From: Saccharomycopsis malanga
Taxonomy: Eukaryota; Ascomycota; Saccharomycetes; Ascoideales; Saccharomycopsidaceae
Direction: 5' to 3'
NCBI GenBank assembly: GCA_004014935.1
Contig: CP025322.1
Location: 1,488,001 to 1,552,000 of the forward strand
Length of the DNA stretch: 64,000 bases
Part shown: in pieces, positions 50,665-61,146 of the stretch
Position numbering within the stretch: position 1 is the first letter of the stretch
Layout: each line of letters begins with the position of its first letter
Program-made: the position numbers and the translations under genes
Notes under the pieces: model-generated
The model's input: the letters and a program-made list of their open reading frames with translations, nothing else
The model's database searches: none
Told to the model about the DNA's origin: nothing

Positions 50665-51456
50665 TTATTTAGAGATTGAGGCAACCTCTGATCCCTTTTG
50701 AACTTCTGGAATTTTTCCAACTCTCTCTAACCAAGCTTGTAAGAGAGGAAACTGTGGAATTTCCTCATCAAGAGCCCATTTGTGTTTGGCCACCCATGGG
50801 TAGGTAATGATGTCAACAATAGACAAATGATCTCCAACAATATAACCCGTTCCAGTTCTCTTTAACTTCAATTCCAAGACTCCATATAAACGTTTAGTTT
50901 CTTCGGAATATCTGGTTATACCGTATGGTATTTTCTCCTTGGCGTAGCGTCTAAAATGGTTGGCCTGTCCTTGCATTGGACCTAAGCCAGCGGCTTGGAA
51001 AAACAACCATTCAAGCTGTTCGTAGTATAAAGGGTGGCCTGGCGCATACGAAAACTTGCGTTCGGTGTCATATTTGTCAGCCAAATAGATCAAAATTGCT
51101 CCAGACTCACTGATAGTGGTTCTATTGCCCTCCTTGTCAACATCCGAGATGGTAGGAATGCGACCGTTGAGGTTCAAGTTAATGAACCAAGGCTCCTTTT
51201 GAATGTTTGTAGAAATGTCAATGGTGGTGGTATGGTATTTCAAATGAAGCAACTCAAGAAATATTGAAACCTTTTGTCCATTTGGAGTGGCAAGCGAATA
51301 AAGCTTGAGATATGGGGCCTCATACTTAGGACTGAGAGGGTCTCCTTCATCAACAAGAACCATTTTGTTATGTAAATAACGACAATTTGGATTTGCGGTA
51401 AAATATAGTCTTTTCCAATTTGGTTTTGAAAGTAACAATTGCTGTCTTAAAAACAT
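50665..51456 (-). CDS. Glutathione S-transferase, Ure2/YfcG-like
   Basis: Thioredoxin-fold GST with an N-terminal domain (LYSLATPNGQKVSIFLELL, about residues 52-70), the cis-Pro block GRIPTIS (about residue 98) and ESGAILIYLADKY (about residue 116). A C-terminal helical domain contains LSIVDIITYPWV. The TPNG motif is that of the Ure2/nu-class GSTs. The 263-residue frame has two candidate starts. The upstream ATG adds 31 residues that are basic and hydroxylated without acids (RQQLLLSKPNWKRLYFTAN), like a mitochondrial presequence. The second ATG (51363) gives a cytosolic form of about 232 residues. Dual localisation by alternative starts is possible. Confidence 0.88.
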   Translation of the reverse strand: MFLRQQLLLSKPNWKRLYFTANPNCRYLHNKMVLVDEGDPLSPKYEAPYLKLYSLATPNGQKVSIFLELLHLKYHTTTIDISTNIQKEPWFINLNLNGRIPTISDVDKEGNRTTISESGAILIYLADKYDTERKFSYAPGHPLYYEQLEWLFFQAAGLGPMQGQANHFRRYAKEKIPYGITRYSEETKRLYGVLELKLKRTGTGYIVGDHLSIVDIITYPWVAKHKWALDEEIPQFPLLQAWLERVGKIPEVQKGSEVASISK

Positions 51457-51913
51457 TGATCAAAAAGCTCTTATTGCTCATCTCATCTTCTAAACATTTC
51501 TACCTATATATATTATGCCTTGCTCTCCACTGTATTAATAAGCACTGACAAACACGTGAGATGATAGAAACGTGAAGCCACATTGGCATGCAGCAGAGTG
51601 CATCATGAGTTGGGATTGGCAATTGTTAACATCAATGTTGATCAACTGTACGGATTTACGAGATGCCAAAAGGCAATCTGGATGGGAAAGAAAGTTTATT
51701 TTGTGTGAACATGTTCAGGGTAGTAAAGGCCAGCTTTTACCACTGATCTGTTCCCTATATAACGTAATGCAAAGAACTGAAGTATATGCCAAAGAGAAAA
51801 TTAAATAGAAAGCAATGCAAAGTAACAGAAAGCAAATAGTGTTTCGTGAAATGTGGCTTGGATATGCTGATTATAAAGAAGTGTGTTATGAAATGACGTT
51901 TGTCTAGATGTTG
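51457..51913. other. Intergenic region GST / disordered gene
   Basis: About 460 bp between the GST start and the stop of the disordered-protein gene. No supported gene; a short open frame on the plus strand matches nothing. Confidence 0.5.
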
Positions 51914-53038
51914 TCAATTTTTTGTAGTGCCAGTCTCAGTAAATTTGTTCCAAACTGTGGCACAATTGTTCAAAAACACCACCTTAGAGTTCATGGAATG
52001 ACCAGCTGTTTGTTCCATGTCAAATTTGAACACTTTTCCTCCCAATAAAAGCTCTGCGTGGAGAGGTTGGTGCTCTTTTTTGTTGGTAACAGCTGTAATG
52101 TTTTCGTAAGCAGTGTTTTCTACCGCATCCTCTTCAATGGCATAGTTTTCTACCTCGTAGCTAGCCAATTCCTTATCTTTTTCTCTGGATTCTTCTTCCT
52201 CAGAAGGGTCGTCTTCAATATCGCTGTCGCTGAAGGCAAAATACTCTCCCCGAGCAGAGATAGGTTGGGATTCGTAAGGAGCAAGCTTGTGGCCTCGTGT
52301 GCCATTACTGAAGATGTCAGCTACTATTGGAGTGACCACTTTTTTCCCGCTGGTAGCAGAGATAGGGGTTCTAATGGCAGTATGGTTTGCGGAAAGCGCA
52401 GAACGTGGGAAGGATGGTTTAGAAGTAAGAGTAGTTTTGGTGATTTTGGCAGTTGGAAACGAGCTGACTTTCTTTCTCAAAGCAGTGGTGGCTCTGTTGC
52501 CAGGTGCTTGAGGTTGCCGTTGTTTGTTGTATACAAATGGAATTTGAAGTTGAGATGACGAAAGGTAGGCGGTCCGAGGCGTAAGGTTTGAAAGCTGTGG
52601 AGAGTTTTGAGCCAAAAGCTGTTGAGCTCTTTGGAGGTTTCTTACAGGGACATATCTGAAAGGAACCATATGAGCCATGACCATTGATCTGCGGTAGTTG
52701 AGGTTACTACGGATAGGGGCTGTTTTGATGGAAGTTGGCACATATGAGCGACTAGAAGCCTTCATCTTGAGTGGAGGAGGCACTCTGGCTCTGTTTATAG
52801 TAGCCTTTTGTTGATTATTAACTAGTGGGCATTGTTCTTGGGAAGAATGGTTGTTGATATTGTCTTCATCTTTGTCGTCGCTATCGAAATCATCGTCTTC
52901 ATCGAAATCTGATGGTGGAGAGCTCAATAAACGTTGTTTGATCAATTTTCTCTGCTGAGCTTCAACGAGCTTGCTTCTTTGGATGGTTTCTGACAAGTCA
53001 TGTCTAGGAGAAGTGCAATTGGAAGCCACCAGGTGCAT
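51914..53038 (-). CDS. Unknown disordered protein with N-terminal basic motif
   Basis: The 374-residue product starts at the first ATG (53038); an in-frame upstream extension begins at a TTG only. The N-terminus carries LSETIQRSKLVEAQQRKLIK, a helical basic motif that looks conserved, next to an acidic stretch (DFDEDDDFDSDDKDED). The middle is basic, Ser/Thr/Pro-rich and low in structure (RRSMVMAHMVPFRYVPVR). A second acidic segment (DSDIEDDPSEEEESREKD) precedes a more ordered tail (LLLGGKVFKFDME). I do not recognise a family. Nuclear localisation is possible from its charge pattern. Confidence 0.7.
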   Translation of the reverse strand: MHLVASNCTSPRHDLSETIQRSKLVEAQQRKLIKQRLLSSPPSDFDEDDDFDSDDKDEDNINNHSSQEQCPLVNNQQKATINRARVPPPLKMKASSRSYVPTSIKTAPIRSNLNYRRSMVMAHMVPFRYVPVRNLQRAQQLLAQNSPQLSNLTPRTAYLSSSQLQIPFVYNKQRQPQAPGNRATTALRKKVSSFPTAKITKTTLTSKPSFPRSALSANHTAIRTPISATSGKKVVTPIVADIFSNGTRGHKLAPYESQPISARGEYFAFSDSDIEDDPSEEEESREKDKELASYEVENYAIEEDAVENTAYENITAVTNKKEHQPLHAELLLGGKVFKFDMEQTAGHSMNSKVVFLNNCATVWNKFTETGTTKN

Positions 53039-54900
53039 TTTGTAAGTATGTAAAGGATGTAGGATTTTTAAAGTTGTATTGTAGCCAATCTTTTCTTTTG
53101 TCAAAGTTTAAGATTACGAGATTCAAAACTCACAAATCATAAAAGAACAAACAGTTGGAGATCTATTACTTGTTATATACCTACAAACTACACAGCATGG
53201 CGCAAACATCAAACACCCTAGCCTGTAGAAACATCCTAGTCTTGTGCCGAAACCCAGCGGAACAAAGAAATACTGTCAAGCAAATAGTGCGTAAAAGGCT
53301 CTTTTCTGGCATAGTAAGACCTACTAGTGTGGAGTGCTACGTTTAAGCGGGATTCAAGTGTATGAGGTTTGCGAGGTACCATGGGCGGCGGCACTTGAGA
53401 TTTGACTGACACATTGGATGAAACAGCCGTTTTTATGGGTCTCTGCACGGCATACCATAGTCAAGGAATTGGTGTAAAACAGTGGTGTAAATGTAAAATG
53501 GATAAGATTTTGATTATTGTTAATAAGATGTGCACATGTGTTAGATTGTTTAGAAGGATACGTTATTAGTTGAATGTAGTGTATATATTATTGATTTTTG
53601 ATTGTATTCAGAAATACGGGTATTGTTTATTTGACCTTTTAGTTTGGTATCTATTTGAAAAAGCTTTGATTTATTAAGAACCTTTGGTTTATGGTTTGAG
53701 AAGAAGTATTTACTCAATTGTAGAATGTTTATTATCTATTTGAACAAGCTTTGATCTATCTTATATTAAGAACTGATATGTACTTAGCTTTGATCTATAA
53801 TTCAAAACCTTCAGTCTATTTGAAGAGTATTTGGAATCTTAAGTTTATTGGCCAATCATTTAAAGTATCTTTAGATTATTATTTATTTCTTAAAAAGTCT
53901 ACAAATCGTTTATTATTGGCAAATCGAGTTTGGCTTTGATAGAAACATTGTAATTTGTTTGTATCCTTGCGGATTTGCCGGTCCGTGGATATTTATATTT
54001 CAACTTTAAAAGCTATTATTTGCATTTTATATATAAAATGGAAATGGCAAGTAGCAAGCACAATCAATTGACATATTTATTAGCCATTAATGTTGATTAT
54101 TACCAACATTTAGTGTACTGGGCAGTAGTGTAGTAAACACCACCATCAAGCAATATAAGCGAGTGAAACATTCATTAGTGATTGCTAATGAGTATTTACT
54201 CGGCAAGTCATTTGATTAGCGGAAATGTTAGTTTCAATGCAAAATCGTAGCAAGTAAAGTAATTTGGATTTCAGCAATTGTCTGGACCGTCAGATCCTTG
54301 ATACAGGCTGTTGTCTCAAACCATAGCGCCATACAAAGAACACTGGTGAAACAGTGCTTTAGTATGCATTCTTTGGCTGCGTAGCGCAAGTTTACGGATC
54401 TTCGATATTTGAAATTTGATATGGTATTTTTAATGATGATCTGATTGTAATTTAATGTACTCAGAAAAGTGTACCTCAAATGACAGCCATGTATTAATGG
54501 TTGGACAAGCACATTGAGAGATGATAATTTGAATAGTGTTTTTAAATAGTGTTACATAGTATTTTTACATAGTATTTTTACATAGAATAAACAATCACAA
54601 TTAGAACAAGAATGTATTTAAAGCTAGTAAACAAAGCAGGATTATAAAAATGTCTTCCAGAACACGAGCATAATCATAGAACAAGAAGAGCAGAGAAATC
54701 GATAAAATAAACAAAGATTACTTTGGCTTTTGCAAAAGTGAAACGAAACAAGAAGAGGTCAAACCAAAGACAGAAAACAAGTTCAAGTAAAACACAGGTT
54801 CAAAACAAATCCGAATAAAAAGCAGAAAACAAGAATAAAAAGAGTATAAGACAGAAAAATAAGAGGCAGAGAATATGCAAGAAACAAAGGAAAAAGTTTA
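53039..54900. other. Intergenic region upstream of disordered gene
   Basis: About 1.9 kb, AT-rich. A GTG-started open frame (53236-53448, minus, Pro/Ser-rich) may belong to a long leader or an unrecognised exon. Short imperfect repeats occur: TTTGA..AAGCTTTGAT-type units near 53650-53760, and a repeated ATTTTTACATAGTATT near 54555-54585. No gene can be supported. Confidence 0.4.
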
Positions 54901-56268
54901 TTAGTCTTGTTCGAATTTTGGACCAATGGTGTTTCCGCCAGAGACGTTTGCGGCGACAACCATATGGTTCAAAGGAGCTGTAGGGGAGAAATTATTAGTG
55001 TAGGAGACAGAGTTTGCCACGTTACCGGTGACAAAGCGGTAACTGTTATCGTTATTATTGAGTGATTGGCTCAACTGGTTCAACGCTTGGAAATTCATTG
55101 TTTGGAGGCCATTGTTGTCGTTCAATTTATCAGAGTTCTGCGAATGGTAATCGCGTTCGTGGAGTTTCATGTGTCTGGTCATGTTAGATCTTACGGAAAA
55201 GCTTCTACCGCAGCCGTCCCAAGAGCATTGGAATGGTTTTTCGCCCGTATGGGAGTACAAATGGGTTTGCAAAGACGAGGGTCTTTTAAATTGTTTCTGG
55301 CATTTTGGACAACGGTTTCTGGCAGCGGTTTCTGGAGACATTCCAGCAGCTGGCGAGCTGTTTGGATCGGTGTTTCTTCTTCTGTGGCGTTTTGGTTTGG
55401 ACACAGTGTGGGTTTCAATAGGGCTGATTGCGCTTTGGGGCGATGGCAACGACTGATGCCGTGTGTCCATGCTGACCATAGGATAAGACAATGTACGGTT
55501 CTGCGGTGGCATCACAGGCAGGTCGACCACTGGGTTTCCTGCAGAAAGACTGGAATAGTTGAATTGCACGGCTGTTGGATAACTGTATGAGGAAGGAGGA
55601 TACGCACCATCGGATGAATAAGGCGGTTGGTTTGAATTGGCATAGTAACCGTCAGGATCGTACATGGGGTCGATGGACTGGCCCTGGAACTGTGGGTGTC
55701 CCTGTGATTGCAGCTGCTGGTGCGATATTGTTTGGGCTGGCGGTGGTCGCTGGTCAGACTGCTGGGACTGCTGGGACTGCTGGAGTGCTAGCTGTTTGGC
55801 GTCGCTGTGCTCTATTTCGGGCTTGTTTCCTGCTGGCATCCACTGCTGGCTGGTCTGGTATTGCGGATAGTAGCCGAAACTGTTGGCTGGAGGCATGGGA
55901 TAGTTGCCTGGCGGAAACTGGAATGGCTGTTGAGGCGGAGGAAGCTGCTGGTACTGAGGGTTCATGCTTGGGAAGCCTGGATTGCTGGCAAACTGTGTTG
56001 AATGGGGCGACGGTGACGCAACTGGTGGAAGATGGACCTGCTGTGGATGTTGTGACTGCGGTGCACCATTTGAAACCGCATTCTGTTGGGCTGGCCCATT
56101 ATACTCTGCTGTTTCTGCTTGATACTGCGGCCCCTCGTTCTGCGAATGGCTCATATAACTGTTTCCACCACTCACTTGCTGCCCTATAACATACGGTCCA
56201 GCATCCTGTGGCTGCTGCTCGATGGTTTCCATCTTAGCTTGTGTCTTGTGTCGAGTTATTTCTGCCAT
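54901..56268 (-). CDS. C2H2 zinc-finger regulator with Gln/Pro-rich N-terminus
   Basis: The 455-residue product has a long N-terminal half rich in Gln, Pro, Tyr and Ser (for example QQLPPPQQPFQFPPGNYPMP and QQSQQSQQS) with prion-like composition. A basic KPKRHRRRN segment (about residue 292) precedes two classical C2H2 fingers (about residues 318-373): CPKCQKQFKRPSSLQTH, then CSWDGCGRSFSVRSNMTRH, joined by the linker HTGEKPF. The Asn-rich tail ends IGPKFEQD. The two-finger pattern resembles fungal FlbC/CMR3-type regulators but I cannot name an orthologue. It is preceded by ~7.2 kb without genes, a layout typical of developmental or morphogenetic regulators. Confidence 0.88.
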   Translation of the reverse strand: MAEITRHKTQAKMETIEQQPQDAGPYVIGQQVSGGNSYMSHSQNEGPQYQAETAEYNGPAQQNAVSNGAPQSQHPQQVHLPPVASPSPHSTQFASNPGFPSMNPQYQQLPPPQQPFQFPPGNYPMPPANSFGYYPQYQTSQQWMPAGNKPEIEHSDAKQLALQQSQQSQQSDQRPPPAQTISHQQLQSQGHPQFQGQSIDPMYDPDGYYANSNQPPYSSDGAYPPSSYSYPTAVQFNYSSLSAGNPVVDLPVMPPQNRTLSYPMVSMDTRHQSLPSPQSAISPIETHTVSKPKRHRRRNTDPNSSPAAGMSPETAARNRCPKCQKQFKRPSSLQTHLYSHTGEKPFQCSWDGCGRSFSVRSNMTRHMKLHERDYHSQNSDKLNDNNGLQTMNFQALNQLSQSLNNNDNSYRFVTGNVANSVSYTNNFSPTAPLNHMVVAANVSGGNTIGPKFEQD

Positions 56269-57415
56269 TGTATCGCGTCTTCAAATGCACATCAATCGGG
56301 CTCTAATACTCTAGCAAAATAGATGTCCCGCTAACTCAGATGCTGTTGCTATAAAACGCTTCCCGTCCAGTCACTAAATAAATCAATCACTTGCAATCAG
56401 ACAACGTGTTGGACGACAAGATGTAGAAATTAAAAGAAAAAAAAAAACTAAAAACTAACAAAAAACAATAGCTAATCACCTGGCAATTCTAAGCAAAAAC
56501 AGACGACAATACAAATTACCAAAGGGAAAGAGCGAGATGCTGCCCCTGATACACTGCTCCAAAGTGGTATAGATGAGGATAGGTTAGGTATTAAATATAT
56601 CTTTTATTCATCATACCAATGTGCCTAAGAAAACTCGTCCTGAGAATACACAGAGATTGTAATCCAATTAGACTTGGGCGGCCTGCAAGCCGCTGCACCA
56701 TGAAGCGCCTGTATGCCGAAGCTATGTGCTGGGTAACATTGTTTTTCCACAGGTACACGGGCATGTATGCATGCTGTCTGCAGGAGAATAGCAGCTGGAT
56801 GCGTGCATATACATGCGTGTACCGACTGTTGCAGGCCCCGAAAATAAAATAAAAAAAATTGAGAGAAAAACAAATTTGTACTTGTGCTTGTGCGTCTAGC
56901 TGCCTGCAAAACTGCATCTTTTTGCATTACACAAAAAAACAATAAAAAAATAACAAAAAAGAAAGTTTTGCAATTTGCACTTTCCCAAAAAGTCATACAA
57001 ATTGCATGCATTCACATGTGCATGCTCCTGCTGCAGTATACTGCCAGGCTAGCTCTTTTACGGTGTGCCAGGGAATATTTATCCAAATGTGCCTAAGGTG
57101 ACAAACTTTTAGCTTACATCAGTAAAAAAAAATTATTCCTGCAAAAAGAGAAGGTGCAAATTAAGCATCGTTTTTTGACTTTTGTTATGTTGACCTTTCC
57201 CATTGCAATGGAGTAAACACATATTGAGTCTTTTTGTCACCATCAGCCGTTCAAAAAAAAAAAAACGTGTCTTGCAGTGTATGCTTCTGCGGCTATTGAT
57301 ATGGTTTGAAAGGTGGCCAATGCAGCTGGTCAGTGTGCCAATTTGAGATAAACAGGAAGATATCAACTAGTGCAGTGCACTTTGTAGTGGGTGCAAGCAT
57401 GCATGCTTTCCTTGC

Positions 57416-57490
57416 ACTGCGTTGCGTTGCGTTGTGTTGCTTTGCTTTACAGTGCGCTGCGCTGCGCTACGTTGCGTTGCGTTACGTTGT
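57416..57490. repeat. GCGTT/GCGCT pentamer repeat
   Basis: Degenerate tandem pentamers (GTTGC, then TGCGC/GCTGC units, then TACGT/TGCGT) extend about 75 bp in the gene-free region. They may derive from local slippage or be clustered binding sites. Confidence 0.7.
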
Positions 57491-60400
57491 TACCTGCTGC
57501 TGGTTAGTAAAATAAAAATTATGCATGTATGCATGCATGCATTATGCATGAGTCTCACATGCTGTGGCGTCCGCACGCTTATGAAGGCAGCTTCCTGCAG
57601 ACTTCAACATGGTCATGTGCAAAAGGCAGTTTTCGGACATAAGTGGAGAAGCCAACTGTTTCTAATTTTTTCAATTAAGGAAAAGGTTGTGATAATGTCA
57701 TATTTTTTAGTTAATTTATTAAGACATTGGCAACTATTAAATGATTATAAAGGAACGGCATCAAAATGACCAGAATTGGACGTCGAATTTTGGAAAGGAA
57801 AAGTGTACTAAAAGCCACTGGTTGAACAATAGTACCCAAAGATTAACAATTTTAATCTTACATAATGTAGACTGGAGTGTGTACCTTAGTTACGTGTTCT
57901 TTAGTGGACTTGGTAGGCAATGAAAGGTCTGTATTGGGAACAAGATATGGACAAGTAGGGAATAAGTAAGCTATAAGATGACAAGTTGTTTGCAATTGTA
58001 AGTTGAAAGTAATTGAGGTATCTTTTCATTTCTGCTGAGGTTTTGATAGCAGCAACCGAATAATATAACTTATTGTACTACACATTGATCCTCATCTGTA
58101 TAATAACGATAGATCTAACAGCAAAAGTCGTTTTTACAGAATCTTAATTAACCCTTTCGAAAGATCAACCATTACATCTACAATAATACTCGATATGGTT
58201 ATGTAGAAATCCCGTGGGATTTGACAACTTACACGGTGTTTACGAATATTTCCAGATCCATAGAAATACCACCTACCTGTCCTAGAAACTGCTAGCATTC
58301 AAAGATAAGAACAATATTCGCAAAACTAGCCGTATGTCCTCAACATATATAATTTCCATCTTCTAGAAACCGTATGTTACTGACACAGGCGATCTCAGTC
58401 CTCTAGAGCATCCAACGCTCAAGCGAGCATCGCTATAGTCCAGTTTCTTGTCAGTTCTTGGAAGATCAGGGCAGATCGTGCAACCTCAAAAATCGAGAAA
58501 TAAAGGTAAAAGCTTGATATGATCGAGATTTACAATATAATAAATGGAACAATAAACAAGCGAGAAGACATGTGACTTTTTGCCCTTCGTGATATGTGCG
58601 TATTGCTAACGGTGATTATTGTCGACAACCAATCATATTGAAAGCTGTTTAAAGTTGGAATACACTTTCGCATTTGGCAAGTGTATTGTTTGCAGATATC
58701 GTATCAAAGAAACGGGGGGCGCACATTTATTTCATCAAGCATGCGTACGGTGCGTGCCGTCCACAGTGCTTTTGAACTCATGCATGTTTATGCAGTTGCC
58801 TGTAGTAATATGCATATCTACAAAGTGTTATGAACCCCATACAAATACTCTAAAAAGGTGTATGAAGGCTAAAGGTCTATAAACCATATATGGTTGAGAA
58901 TACATTCAATCTCTTTGTTATCACCGCCATGTAACTGTTTGGTCCAAAGTGGAAAGTGGTACTAGTCAGCAGCAAAAAACCGTTGGCCAATCATGAACTC
59001 ATTGGTGGAGATTATATCAACAAAGTATCGGAGTCAAAATTACTTTAAATGGTTTAGTCTTTCTCTCTTTTGCATTGCACAATAATCGTAAACTTTAGTA
59101 TGACTATTCCTATGTCAAAGTATCATCTTTAGAAAATCTTTTTCTATGAAATCTTCTCTTATGAAAGGCCCTTTCCTATTGAAAACTCATCATTTCCAAG
59201 ACGAATGAGATACACTTTGTGATTGACGTTTATGGCCAAGGGTATGGCCCAATAACAGGCAAAGGGTATCTTTCAACTAGTATAGGCACTAGTGCAGTGG
59301 CGACGATCACCTATAACTGTTAGTGGCCGTTAGTGAGGTCCTAGACCTTCTGGCCAGATCGTACTCATTAATAATATATATTTTCATAACGTATACGGGG
59401 TCTAACAAATACCAACTACACTACCAGTATCCTGAAATGGGCTTTTCAAAGGGGATTTCGTAATTATCAATAAACGAGTTTTCACAGCACCAAAAACAAC
59501 CAATGCCTTACCATTACAATACATCCATCTATAATAATTCTATTGTTCCATAATAAAACCAACGGGCCAACCTGGTTAGTGCCCAAATGCAGAGATGCAT
59601 CAACATGCATGCGTCTACTAATATTCAGTGTATGCACGATAATGTATCCCGCTGCGAAAAAATAGGTGCCCACTATAATGAGAAAGAATATATTGTCAAG
59701 TTTCATGGCAGACTATACCAAAGTAGTTGTGCAAAATCTTCAATGGGTGGGCAAAACACAATGTACTATTGGCTTGTATGGTTAAGGTAGTAAGGGGTAC
59801 GCCGATCTTTACTGTTGGCTGGTCAGTAGATCTGTTTGCATGTCTTGGATATAATCTTTATGCCAAATACGTCTTATTTTGGGAAGGTATTATGGTACCA
59901 ATTAATGTTTTGCAATCCCAGTTACAAATCTGATTTTATAGGTGCCATAGCTCCATTACTTTCTCTTGGTTAATGTCTCAGTGCCTTTAATTTACACATT
60001 TTACTAGCAAATTGTCAAATATTCGATGACTTGAAGCAAATCATTGGCACATCATTTGTGATGGACAATTCATTTCCCATATTATTTGTCAAATAAATTC
60101 AATTATTTAAGGCCTTGTAATTAAGCCTCCACGTCAAAATATGAATCATACGTCTATTTCAAGGCTTTTAATTATCAAAAGAAAAAAAATCGCATTTATC
60201 ACTTTAAAAAAAGTGGACTGGCTACCACATAATGAGTTCCCACAAAACAAGGTAAACTCCTTAATAATCCAAGACATGTTTTATAGGATTATTATTTGTC
60301 TGACATTCTGTATCCATCTCAAATTCTCAGGGTTTGACATAAAGGCTTTGCCTGTCTAAATCTGCTCGTTAACATTCAAGGCTGGAGTAACTCCGGAAGT

Positions 60401-61116
60401 TTATAATCCCAACGCAGCACTATGGACCGATCTTGGACATAAAAAAAGGGTTTTTTATTCAAATATCAATATTAGTATAGATTGTTTCAATGAGAAGGCA
60501 AAATAATAAGACTCAAAGTGCAAAAAATGCGAAAAAATTAGTAGACAACAAGTATACGAGATTCGTAACTGTGAAAAATGGCAATTGTTACTGCCATAAT
60601 GCTCTTCCTTTGTCAATTAAATCCAAATTTATAGAACTCTTTCTTTTTCACTTGTTATCCACATTGTATAACCTGTTTACATGCTACACCTTTTTATTCA
60701 TAATAATTTGCACTTATCACTTGTGAAAACTTACTAGAATACCATCGAAAAAAAGATTGAACAATGTTACCTATAGTACAGTCCTATATTAATAATTTGC
60801 CATTACTTAGGGAAATTTAATAAACACATTTTTTTGCTCTACATTTTATTCGTTCATGTTGAAAAGATGGCATCGTGAGAACGCCCGCCAATTGCCGCTA
60901 TACATGAATCACAACCTGCCAAGCGCTTCCTCATGCATATACACGCATGATGCATTTGACATACGCGCCTCTCGCACAGCGCATTGCAGATAGATGCTAG
61001 CATTTATATCAGCACCTGCATAAACAACTACAAAAACAACTCAAAAGCGGGCCCACAAGGATAGCTTAACAACACGCGCGCCGACGCTCGCTGCGTGAAA
61101 GCACATATATGCAACT

Positions 61117-61146
61117 GCATGCTCATGCTCATGCTCATGCTCATGC
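61117..61146. repeat. (GCTCAT)5 hexamer repeat with TGCATGC
   Basis: Five head-to-tail GCTCAT hexamers start with GCATGC. The array is the densest part of the second GC-richer island of the gene-free region. Confidence 0.85.

Noticed and set aside
53236-53448. Pro/Ser-rich small frame on the minus strand
   Set aside because: No ATG start, no recognisable domain and no convincing splice link to the gene downstream.
58619-58882. LIM/zinc-finger-like peptide (CIVC...HQACVRC)
   Set aside because: The frame starts at TTG, spacing is too short for LIM, and no second half of the domain follows.
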